Positions 24,403-33,300 of a stretch of 64,000 nucleotides of DNA are shown piece after piece. The DNA is from an uncultured Maribacter sp. (lineage in GTDB: Bacteria; Bacteroidota; Bacteroidia; Flavobacteriales; Flavobacteriaceae), in assembly GCF_947500405.1 (NCBI RefSeq), contig NZ_CANMRY010000006.1, positions 186,001 through 250,000 of the forward strand, read 5' to 3'. Numbering within the stretch: the first letter of the stretch is position 1; the number at the start of each line of letters is the position of its first letter. Both the position numbers and the translations under genes were made by a program. A model generated the notes under the pieces. The model made no database searches and was not told where the DNA came from. It worked only from the letters and a program-made list of their open reading frames with translations.

Positions 24403-25320
24403 CTATTTTATTTTTCTACTTCGTTTTACATGCATTGTAGGATTCGAAGTCTTTTTTCTCTTTTTACTTACCGAGCTTTTGCCCGATTTTAAGTACTGCT
24501 GATATCCTTTCCCTGTAAACTCATAAACCGTTTTACTATCTGGGTGATAAAGCTCTATAGTACTATTATTAATAACGTATAGTTCAAAGTAATCATTGCC
24601 CATAAAATCATATGCAAGTGTTAAAGTTTTGAGCGTTTCATCGTTTTCTATGTTATATACCTGATAATCTCCTTCAAAATCCCATTGTAACCTAGAAATA
24701 GAGGTTCCATTTTTATCTATAGAAGATCTAAAAAAGTCTGGTAAAAACTGTAAAAAATTCTCTTCATCAAAATCGTTTATTGCTCCTTCTTCACTAGTAT
24801 AACTTTTTTCCCAAGCATCATACTCTTGTAAAAAGTAGTTTATATTATCATAAAACACGTTATCATAATCAAACGTATCTGTATAATATCCTTTTAAAAA
24901 GTAAGACGTTCTAGATCCAGCATCATACAATTCTATCGTACTATTATTAACCGTAAGCACCTCTAATATCCAAGAACCATCTACATCATGATCTATATCT
25001 ACCGCACCATTATAGCCATCATAATATCCTACAGGGATTCCAAAACCATTTCCTGTATTGCCAATACCTACAATATTGTTATTAGCATACATTTTTCCAT
25101 TTTTAAATGAAACGGTAAATGCTCGTTGTAAAAAAGGAACTTCGCCATTACCCTTGGTAGCGTTAATATCTATATACCATAAGTCATACAATTGTAACAC
25201 CTGATTGGTGGTATAAATTGGCTCCTCTATAAATTCATCTTCTATTAATACTTCTGCATAACAAGAAGAAAGTAAGGTTCCTACTAATATAAATCCTATA
25301 AGTAATTTTACTGCTTTCAT
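24403..25320 (-). CDS. Lipoprotein of unknown function with an internal duplication
   Basis: The 305-residue protein has a lipoprotein signal (MKAVKLLIGFILVGTLLSSC, Cys20). Two halves end in matching blocks, NNSTIELYDAGSRTSYFLKG near 145-165 and NNSTIELYHPDSKTVYEFTG near 260-280, so the mature part is a tandem of two lipocalin-like or small beta domains. The last 25 residues are strongly basic (KKRKK, VKRSRKIK). I do not recognise the family. It is a single gene with its own terminator. Confidence 0.65.
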   Translation of the reverse strand: MKAVKLLIGFILVGTLLSSCYAEVLIEDEFIEEPIYTTNQVLQLYDLWYIDINATKGNGEVPFLQRAFTVSFKNGKMYANNNIVGIGNTGNGFGIPVGYYDGYNGAVDIDHDVDGSWILEVLTVNNSTIELYDAGSRTSYFLKGYYTDTFDYDNVFYDNINYFLQEYDAWEKSYTSEEGAINDFDEENFLQFLPDFFRSSIDKNGTSISRLQWDFEGDYQVYNIENDETLKTLTLAYDFMGNDYFELYVINNSTIELYHPDSKTVYEFTGKGYQQYLKSGKSSVSKKRKKTSNPTMHVKRSRKIK

Positions 25321-25417
25321 CTTTTAACTATTTTAAATTCCTTTAATACAAAACAAACCTTATGCCAAAAAATTTACAATGCTTATATTGTACTATAGAA
25401 AGCTCCTTAAATTTTGG

Positions 25418-25425
25418 TAATTTTG
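25418..25425 (+). promoter_or_regulatory. Candidate -7 element for gpsA
   Basis: TAATTTTG matches TAnnTTTG and lies 17 bases before the ATG at 25442. A TTG exists upstream but at about 27 bases, too far for the usual spacing. Confidence 0.4.
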
Positions 25426-25441
25426 GAACATTAATACTATA

Positions 25442-26443
25442 ATGCACAAACAAATGAAATTTGCAGTTTTAGGAGGAGGAAGTTGGGCAACAGCTATTGT
25501 TAAAATGTTATCCGAAAACCAAGATCAGGTTATTTGGTATATGCGTAATGAAGATGCTATTGCTCATATTAAAACTGAAAAACATAATCCTAACTATTTA
25601 AGTTCTGTAGAATTTCACTTGGATCAACTACAATTAACTTCAGATATAAACGAAGCTGTTTCTAATGCCGATTTATTGTTATTTGCTATTCCGTCTGCTT
25701 TTTTAGATAGTGAATTGCAAAAGCTTACCGTCTCATTAGAAAATAAAATTGTTTTTTCTGCTATAAAAGGAATTGTTCCTGAAACTGGGTTAATTGTTGG
25801 AGAGCATTTTCATGAAAAGTACGCTATCCCTTTTGAAAATATTGGTGTTTTAACTGGCCCCTGCCATGCAGAGGAAGTTGCCTTAGAAAGGTTGTCTTAT
25901 TTAACTATTGCTTGTGCAGACCAAGAAAAGGCGATAATTGTAGCAGATAACTTAAAAAGTCATTATATAAAAACTAAAATATCGGACGACATTATAGGTA
26001 CAGAATACGCTGCTATGTTAAAAAATATTTATGCAATTGCAGCAGGAATTTCTCATGGTTTAGGGTATGGAGACAACTTTCAGAGTGTTCTTATGAGTAA
26101 CTCTATTAGAGAAATGAAACGCTTTATTAAACGTGTGCATAAAATGAAAAGAAACATTAACAATTCTGCTTATTTAGGCGATTTGTTAGTTACCGGGTAT
26201 TCTACTTTTAGCCGTAACCGTATGTTTGGCAATATGATTGGTAAAGGATATACTGTAAAAAGCGCCATGATGGAAATGAGTATGGTTGCTGAAGGGTATT
26301 ACGCTACCAAAAGTGCACATTTGCTAATGCAAAAAATTAATAAAGAATCTGGAACTCCTATTATAGATGCTGTTTATGAAGTATTGTATAAGGGTAGAAA
26401 CCCAAAAAAAATATTTACTGCGCTTACCGATAAGTTAGATTAA
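25442..26443 (+). CDS. gpsA: Glycerol-3-phosphate dehydrogenase [NAD(P)+]
   Basis: GpsA reduces dihydroxyacetone phosphate to sn-glycerol-3-phosphate for phospholipid synthesis. The 333-residue protein has the Rossmann motif in FAVLGGGSWATAIVKM, the TGPCHAEEVA motif near 140, the catalytic lysine region in EYAAMLKNIYAIAAGI, and GDLLVTGYSTFSRNRMFG near 238, as expected. A second ATG four codons in (25454) is an equally good start. It converges on pbpC with only two bases between stops. Confidence 0.95.
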   Translation: MHKQMKFAVLGGGSWATAIVKMLSENQDQVIWYMRNEDAIAHIKTEKHNPNYLSSVEFHLDQLQLTSDINEAVSNADLLLFAIPSAFLDSELQKLTVSLENKIVFSAIKGIVPETGLIVGEHFHEKYAIPFENIGVLTGPCHAEEVALERLSYLTIACADQEKAIIVADNLKSHYIKTKISDDIIGTEYAAMLKNIYAIAAGISHGLGYGDNFQSVLMSNSIREMKRFIKRVHKMKRNINNSAYLGDLLVTGYSTFSRNRMFGNMIGKGYTVKSAMMEMSMVAEGYYATKSAHLLMQKINKESGTPIIDAVYEVLYKGRNPKKIFTALTDKLD

Positions 26444-26445
26444 AT

Positions 26446-28794
26446 TTACTCTACAGTAATATGTATTATTGCTTCATTACCCAAAGCATCTAAAACTGTA
26501 ATTTTGTGTTTTCCTTCTGAAGGAATAATTCCAATTTCATGAAAATTAGTTGTTTCTTTTATAAACTCTTCATCTACATACCAATACACAGGTGTTTCTT
26601 GTTTAGAGTGCGCTAGCTTTAAAATAAGTTCTCCCTTTTCCCCATTAAAACCTTTAGTAAGTGTAATTCTGTTTCCATTCTTTGGGTAAATAAATTGCAT
26701 AGGAGAAACATTTGTTGGCTTGCATGTCCTTTTAAAGCTTGGGAGTATTCTATAATCAAGATGCGTTTTTTTATAATAAAACTCCATTAAGGGTGGTATT
26801 ACAAACCAAGATTCTGTTATAGTAGTAGATAAATCTGCGCAGGAAGAATTTACCCTAAATTGTTTCTTAGCATCTAATTGTATGTTTTTATGATAAGAGC
26901 ATACCTTAATTTTATTTTCTTTATTTGGAATAGAAATAGTTTTTGTGGGGCAAATAGGTGTTGCTAAATACCCACTTTTAGAACAAACCTTAACATCTAT
27001 AAATGCATCTAGAGGCTTTAAAAACCAGTCCGATTTTGGTAGCACATCAAAAACATCAAATAAAATAGGAGCTGCACTACGTACTCCAGTATGGTTTGGT
27101 CTCCCTTCTCCATCTGCGTTACCTGCCCAAACACCAACTACATAATCTTTAGTTACTCCAATAGCCCAAGCGTCTTTATTACCATAACTAGTCCCTGTTT
27201 TCCAAGCTACTTCTTTACTACTATCATAAAACTCCCAAGACTCACTCCCTTCTGGTCTATTTACTTCTTTCATAGCTTCAAAGGCTAAATAAATACTTGC
27301 AGCATCAAAACTATTTTTCTCCTTTGTAAGTTCCCCAAAATTTATAGAACCTTCCTTTTCTATAATTGGTTCTACAAATTCATTTTTATAATACTCACTA
27401 GAAGTCTCGTTAAAATGATTTACTGTAGAAGCCAAATTTGCATACGTCTTACATAAATCCCACAAATTACTTTCTGCACCTCCTAAAATTAAAGTTAACC
27501 CATAATGTTCTGCAGATTTGTTAACTCCTCCCAAATTAAAATAGTTAAGCTGGTCTCTAAACTTTTTTAAACCATAAGACTGTAATAAACGCACCGCAGG
27601 AATATTTAAAGAACGAGCTAGGGCCTTTTTTGCAGTTACGGCCCCACTATAATCTTCATTAAAATTTTCTGGAGTGTACCCAGCAATTTGGGTAGGCACG
27701 TCTGGTACTAACATATCTGGCAACAATTCTCCTGCATCTAACATCGCAGTATAAAGCAAAGGCTTAATAACACTACCTGTACTTCTATTTGCTTTAATTA
27801 TATTAACATCTTTTTGGTATTCTTTTGTAGTTGGTGTGTTTCCAACATAAGCTAAAACTTTTCTAGTCTTTACATTTAAAACTAAAATTGAAGCGTTATG
27901 TACTAAATTTTGTTTTAATCTTTGGTAATGCTTCTCTAGAATCCTATTTGCATTTTGTTGCAATGTCCTATCTATAGAGGTTACTACACATTGCCCGTTA
28001 TTATTTTTTGTTATTTCTTGTACTAAATGTGGAGCAATTTGCGGTAAAGCATACGGCTTTTTTGGTAATTCTTCTAATAGTGCTAATTCATAGGTAGTTT
28101 TATCTAAAACGCCTGTATTTAATAATTTTTTTAAAAGTCGGTTCCTTTTAATTAATAATTGTTCTTGATTTTTTCCTGGGTAAATTAAACTTGGAGCGTT
28201 TGGCAGTACCGCTAAAGTAGCAGATTGTGCCCATGATAATTGATGAGATTGTAACCCATAATAACGCCAAGAAGCTACTTCTAAACCTACTACATTACCA
28301 CCAAACGGAGCATTACTAGCATATAATGCTAAAATTTCTTTTTTAGAATGTCTTAACTCTAATCTTGTAGCCCAAACTAACTCTATTAACTTTTCTAGGT
28401 AAGACCGTTTCTTATTCTCTCTGGCTAAGCGTATCACTTGTTGGGTAATAGTACTACCTCCACGGAGTGTTTTACCTGCTAATAAATTTGTTTTAAAAGC
28501 CTTAGCCATTGAAACAGGGTTAAAGCCAGGGTGTTTATAAAAATAAGCATCTTCAAACTCAAGAATACAGGTTTTAAATTTATAAGGAACACTATCTATT
28601 TTTGGAAACCGCCATTGTCCATCTGCTGCAATGGTAGCTCCTATTAAAACCTTATCGTTACTTTTTATTACTGTAGCTTTAGGAGAACTAAATAAAACCT
28701 TTGGAAGGCAAAAGTAATACGCAATACACAAAGTACATACTAGAACTAATTTCTTTGGATGCTTTTTTATAAACCGTACAACTTTATTTTTCAT
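26446..28794 (-). CDS. pbpC: Penicillin-binding protein 1C
   Basis: The 782-residue bifunctional peptidoglycan synthase has one N-terminal membrane anchor (KKLVLVCTLCIAYYFCL). The GT51 glycosyltransferase shows FEDAYFYKHPGFNP and LRGGSTITQQVIRLA. The transpeptidase shows the active-site SxxK in STGSVIKPLLY and KTGTSYGNKDAWA. The C-terminal 90 residues form the PBP1C-specific BiPBP_C beta domain. In many bacteria pbpC sits next to an alpha-2-macroglobulin gene; here that partner begins 1.6 kb away, beyond three small genes. It is probably cotranscribed with the 118-residue gene 27 bases upstream. Confidence 0.95.
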   Translation of the reverse strand: MKNKVVRFIKKHPKKLVLVCTLCIAYYFCLPKVLFSSPKATVIKSNDKVLIGATIAADGQWRFPKIDSVPYKFKTCILEFEDAYFYKHPGFNPVSMAKAFKTNLLAGKTLRGGSTITQQVIRLARENKKRSYLEKLIELVWATRLELRHSKKEILALYASNAPFGGNVVGLEVASWRYYGLQSHQLSWAQSATLAVLPNAPSLIYPGKNQEQLLIKRNRLLKKLLNTGVLDKTTYELALLEELPKKPYALPQIAPHLVQEITKNNNGQCVVTSIDRTLQQNANRILEKHYQRLKQNLVHNASILVLNVKTRKVLAYVGNTPTTKEYQKDVNIIKANRSTGSVIKPLLYTAMLDAGELLPDMLVPDVPTQIAGYTPENFNEDYSGAVTAKKALARSLNIPAVRLLQSYGLKKFRDQLNYFNLGGVNKSAEHYGLTLILGGAESNLWDLCKTYANLASTVNHFNETSSEYYKNEFVEPIIEKEGSINFGELTKEKNSFDAASIYLAFEAMKEVNRPEGSESWEFYDSSKEVAWKTGTSYGNKDAWAIGVTKDYVVGVWAGNADGEGRPNHTGVRSAAPILFDVFDVLPKSDWFLKPLDAFIDVKVCSKSGYLATPICPTKTISIPNKENKIKVCSYHKNIQLDAKKQFRVNSSCADLSTTITESWFVIPPLMEFYYKKTHLDYRILPSFKRTCKPTNVSPMQFIYPKNGNRITLTKGFNGEKGELILKLAHSKQETPVYWYVDEEFIKETTNFHEIGIIPSEGKHKITVLDALGNEAIIHITVE

Positions 28795-28821
28795 AAGTAC
28801 TAAGTCATCCTAAGCAACAAT

Positions 28822-29178
28822 TTATGCTATATATTTTTTCTCTAAAAAATAACCAACAATTGCTTCTTTCATTAATATCGATTGTTCTCCAGCTTTTAAA
28901 GCTGGTAATTCTTCTACAACAATATAATGAGGCCAACCTTCTTCATCAAAAAAATCGAACTTATAATACCCATAAGGTTCAAGCAATCTGCAAATAGCTA
29001 TGTGCATTAAGTTTAGTTTTTCGTCTTTCTTATACGTCTTATCATATTGCCCTAATTCCTGTATCCCTATTAAATAAATAATGGCATCTAAATCTAAGGT
29101 ATCTCCTTCTGCAAACTGCGTAGAAAGTTTTTCTACTAAACTTTGCCAACGTTCTTTTAACTCTATATCTCTAGACAT
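28822..29178 (-). CDS. Conserved protein of unknown function
   Basis: The 118-residue soluble protein (SRDIELKERWQSLVEKL ... LDAIIYLIGIQELGQ ... GWPHYIVVEELPALKAGEQSILMKEAIVGYFL) has mixed helix and strand character, no signal peptide and no motif I can name. I believe homologues are common in flavobacteria next to CvpA or PBP genes, but cannot test this here. It lies 27 bases before pbpC on the same strand and diverges from the CvpA gene, with -7 elements for both directions in the shared gap. Confidence 0.65.
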   Translation of the reverse strand: MSRDIELKERWQSLVEKLSTQFAEGDTLDLDAIIYLIGIQELGQYDKTYKKDEKLNLMHIAICRLLEPYGYYKFDFFDEEGWPHYIVVEELPALKAGEQSILMKEAIVGYFLEKKYIA

Positions 29179-29218
29179 TATTTAATTTTTAATCTGTAGT
29201 CATTTGTTTTTAAAAAAT

Positions 29219-29226
29219 CAAAGGTA
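29219..29226 (-). promoter_or_regulatory. Candidate -7 element for the 118-residue gene and pbpC
   Basis: The minus strand reads TACCTTTG, matching TAnnTTTG, 41 bases before the ATG at 29178. It lies 14 bases from the plus-strand -7 element of the CvpA gene, so the two promoters overlap. Confidence 0.4.
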
Positions 29227-29239
29227 CAAATCAAAGTTT

Positions 29240-29247
29240 TATATTTG
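29240..29247 (+). promoter_or_regulatory. Candidate -7 element for the CvpA gene
   Basis: TATATTTG matches TAnnTTTG and lies 18 bases before the ATG at 29265. No TTG is found at the -33 distance. It overlaps the divergent promoter region of the 118-residue gene. Confidence 0.45.
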
Positions 29248-29264
29248 CCTAAATCAAAACAAGC

Positions 29265-29771
29265 ATGGCTATATTAGATATTGTTTTAGGAATAGTACTT
29301 ATTTGGGGGCTTTATAAAGGTCTTAAAAATGGTCTTTTTGTTGAAATTGCCTCTATAATTGCTCTCATTGCAGGAATTTATGGAGCTATACATTTTTCAT
29401 ACATAGCTGGCGATTATTTAGCAGAACATATGCAATGGAATGAGCATTATATGAATGTTGCTTCTTTTGTAATTACCTTTATTGCAATAGTAGTTCTTGT
29501 ACATATAGCCGGAAAATTATTAACTAAAGTAGCAGATTTTGCTATGTTAGGTTTTTTAAATAAAGTAGCTGGGGCTTTATTTGGGGCTTTAAAAGTTGCT
29601 GTAATTGTTGGAGCTTTATTGGTATTCTTTGATCGTATGAATAATACACTACATTTTATTGGGGATGGTGCTAAAAAAGAATCTTTACTCTATGAGCCAA
29701 TAAAAGAAATTGGTGCTTTTGTTTTTGATACTGTTTTACCTGAAAAAGCAGATGAAAAAACTACAAATTAA
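29265..29771 (+). CDS. CvpA-family inner-membrane protein
   Basis: The 168-residue protein opens with MAILDIVLGIVLIWGLYKGLKNGLF, the CvpA signature. It has four hydrophobic segments (about 3-20, 25-45, 62-82 and 96-120) and a polar tail. In E. coli CvpA is needed for colicin V production and envelope stress tolerance; its biochemical role is not known. It is a single gene diverging from the pbpC unit. Confidence 0.9.
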   Translation: MAILDIVLGIVLIWGLYKGLKNGLFVEIASIIALIAGIYGAIHFSYIAGDYLAEHMQWNEHYMNVASFVITFIAIVVLVHIAGKLLTKVADFAMLGFLNKVAGALFGALKVAVIVGALLVFFDRMNNTLHFIGDGAKKESLLYEPIKEIGAFVFDTVLPEKADEKTTN

Positions 29772-29882
29772 AAAAATGTTTTGTAGTACAAATCTTGTTG
29801 TTTCTGAATCTTTTAATTCTAATATTACATTAGGCAGATTTTTTACGTTTTTAGCCGATTAAATGTAATATATAAATAAACA

Positions 29883-30362
29883 TTGTTTTCTTTTGTAATT
29901 AGAACAGCAGTACACTATACTTTGAAAAGAATAAAAGAGTATTATTTTTACAAAAAACCCCTTCATATTTTAAGTTATGACTTTGGGGATTTTTACTTGT
30001 ATGACACTTTTATTGTTGGCGAAGTAAAAGAAGATGTTGTTATTTCATGGGAAGCACAAGGAAAATTTTTAGTAGATGAGCTCCATAGTATATACCAAGA
30101 TAAATCTAAAGAATTAATTTACATAAGCCATCGTATTAATGATTACTCTGTAGTCCCTTCTGATTGGCTAAAATTTAAAGAGTATGATATTAAATTTAAA
30201 GGGTATTGCATAGTTAATTATACTAAGAGAGGTTTTTTTAATAGTATGTTAGAGAAAGTTTTTGTGCCAAAATTGCAAACTTTTTCCTCTTTGAAAGAGG
30301 CTTTAGTATGGGCAAAATCCTTTGAAGCTGTTATACTAGACAGCTCTTGTTATATACCTTAA
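29883..30362 (+). CDS. Protein of unknown function lacking an ATG start
   Basis: The frame is open from a stop at 29877 to TAA at 30362 and has no ATG near its 5' end. The possible starts are TTG at 29883 (159 residues) or TTG at 29922 (146 residues, beginning with KRIKEYYFYKKPLHIL). The protein is rich in aromatic residues (ILSYDFGDFYLYDTFIVGEV) and resembles small STAS- or SpoIIAA-like fold proteins in length and strand/helix pattern, but I see no decisive motif. It lies between the CvpA gene and the convergent macroglobulin gene. Whether it is expressed is open, though composition and a 480-base frame favour a real gene. Confidence 0.6.
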   Translation: MFSFVIRTAVHYTLKRIKEYYFYKKPLHILSYDFGDFYLYDTFIVGEVKEDVVISWEAQGKFLVDELHSIYQDKSKELIYISHRINDYSVVPSDWLKFKEYDIKFKGYCIVNYTKRGFFNSMLEKVFVPKLQTFSSLKEALVWAKSFEAVILDSSCYIP

Positions 30363-30373
30363 TTTTATTTATT

Positions 30374-33300
30374 TTACTGCACAACCTTTACCCATTCCCC
30401 TTTAGTACGCACCATGTAATCATTATTATACATAGCTTCTGCTTGTACTCCAGGTAAATAATAAGTTCCTAAATAGGATGCGTTTAACAATACTCTAAAC
30501 GTTTTGCTCTCTTTAGGTTTCATATCAAAATAAAAATTAGCCCTATCATCTCTAATATCTGTATGGGTTACATTATTCTCCACAAAACTTCCAAAATCTG
30601 TAAATCTTGTATTTACAATTTCCCAACCACTTGGAAATATTTGCGACATTGCCATATCTTTTAATTTAACGGTAGATGTATTGGTAATGGTAACCTCAGC
30701 AACAAAATCTGTTCCTTGCTGTATTTCTGTTATCTCTAATGTAGACCCATTTCTATTTTTATACACCACATTTGCATTAAGGTTTTGCGTTATTACTTTT
30801 TCTTGGCCAACAGGCAAAATTCCATTTGTAATTAAACTAACATAAACTGCATTATTCTCTTTGTTCTTAATGGTTACTGTATTTGCTCCTTTTTTAATTT
30901 CAAAATTCCTATTTACTAATGTTTTGGAAGTACTAATTTTATCTGATTTTCCGTTTACAGAAATACTTGTACTAATACCTTTACCACCTACCATGTCGGC
31001 AAATTTTGCCATACTTAATAAACTATAAGCCGTTTCTTGTGTGCTTAACCATCTTTTTTCTGCTAACACACCAGCTATTTCTTTTGCTAGTTGTTGTGCT
31101 TTTACTTTGTCTTGTACTAAAACAACCGTTTCTAAAGCCATTGCTTTATTACGTAAAGCAGAACCATAGGTATAGTAGTAATTTTTTCTTTTAGCAAAAT
31201 CCCATTTAGCCTTTAATAATAAGTCTTTAGCAACTTTGCTTTGCCCTATTTGGGCATAGGCTGCTGCTAGTTTAAAGTAAGTATCATTAGACAATTCTTT
31301 TGTTTCTCTTAGTCTGTTCATAGATGCGATATCTGCATTTCCAGAAAGAGCCAAAGTATATAAACGATACGCTTGCGCTAAAGAAGAACTTGTGTTTCCA
31401 GAACGCCACTGTTTTGCTATTTGTTTTTGATAATTTACCCAACTAGATTTAAACCCTATAGGCAATACATAACCTCTTTTTTCTGCTTCTAGTAAAAAAT
31501 GCCCTGCATAAGTTGTTCCCCAATCATTAGCTTGCTTTTGTCCTGGCCAGTAGCCTAAACCTCCGTTAGCTAATTGAAACCCTCCTAATCTTTTAATAGC
31601 ACTTTCTACATTCTGCTGAATTCTTTTTTTCTTATTAGAAGTAATATCAAAAATAGAAGTTAAAAATAACTGCGGAAAAGCTCCAGAAGTAGTCTGTTCT
31701 ACACAGCCATGAGGATAGCGAATAAGTTGCTGCATACGCCCATTAAAATTCATTGCTGGTAAAGTAGAAAACTCTACATCTACAGAGTTGCTTCCGTTTA
31801 TTCCAAAAGATTCTATAGAAATTGTTTTTTCTGCATTGGCCTCTAGAATAATAGCCTCTGTATTAGAAGTAATTGGGTTAGGGTTTACCACATCTATAGG
31901 AATTTCAAAAGATGCTTTTTCGCCATTACCAGATGCTTCAACCACTACCTTTCCTATACCTTTATAGTCGGATATATTTAAGGTAAAATATGCCATCTTC
32001 TCCTCTGGTGCAGTGAAGCTTAAAGATTGAGATGTTCCGCCTTTTACAGTAAATGCTTTGTCTTGTTTTATTTTTAAAGTAACATTTTTAATTTTCTTTT
32101 CCATAGCAAATACGGTAACTGGCAATGTTACTTTTTCACCTGGTGTAATTTTCCTTGGCAAAGACGCCAATATCATTAATGGTTTACGTACAGGAGTTGT
32201 TTTTTCTGCTATGCCATAAGCTTCTTTAGTTACATCACCAGCAACTATCATAGTACGCACAGAACCTACATATTTTGGAATTTTAATTTTATGTGTTTTT
32301 GTTTTTCCTGCTTTTAACTCAAACGGGCCTAAATGCACCACCATAGGTTTAAACCTATTAGCTTTCTTATTTTTTGCGCCAGCTAACTCATCATCTCCAC
32401 CAATTGTAAAAACCTGATTTACTTTGCCTCCAAAAGCCCCAATAACATCATCATAAACATCCCAAGTCTTTACACCTAATGCTTCTTTAGCATAAAAGGT
32501 ATTCCAAGGATTTGGAGTTTTAAATCTTGTTAAATCTAATAACCCTTCATCTACAATAGCAATACTATAAGTCATAGCTTTTCCTTTGTTTTCTTTTACC
32601 GTTACTTTTATTTCTTCTTCTGGTCTAAGAACATCTGGCATAGCAACAACTGGCTCTAACTTTGTTTCTGGGTTTTCTACCGCTATTGGTACCAAACCAT
32701 ATAAACGAATAGGGTTATCATTTAATGTGCTTGCATGTGGTTGTAATAGCGTAATATGAATAAATACATTGGGTGTATATAATTCTGTTATAGGCAATAT
32801 AAATTTTGTTTCTTCTTTGGTTGTTTCTACCCAAAGAGATTCTAAAACTTCGCTTCCATTTTCTACAGTAACTAAGGCTCTACCTCCTTCTGAACTTGGG
32901 AAAGAAACCGTAGCATTCTCGCCAACATTATAATTTTCTTTATCCGCTGAAAAAGACAACATAGTGGCTGCAGATGGGTCGTTCTTTTTAGATTTTCCTG
33001 CCCAACCTGGCCAGTCTACGTATACTGCTTTACCTGTTGCATGACCGCCTTTGGTATCTTCTACACGTACTAAATAACGCCCCCAGTCTGGGTACTTCAA
33101 TTCAAACTCAAAACTACCTTTTCCATTAGAACTAGTACTTATTGTTTTAGAAAAAATTTCTTCTCTATATTGGCTACTACTATATGAGGATAAGTTATCT
33201 GCAGAAGTATCCCACCACCATCTCCAGTTTACTTTATGGATGGTAACTTTCAGGTTCTTAGCTGCTTTTGGTTTTCCATTTTCATCTACAGAAACTACCT

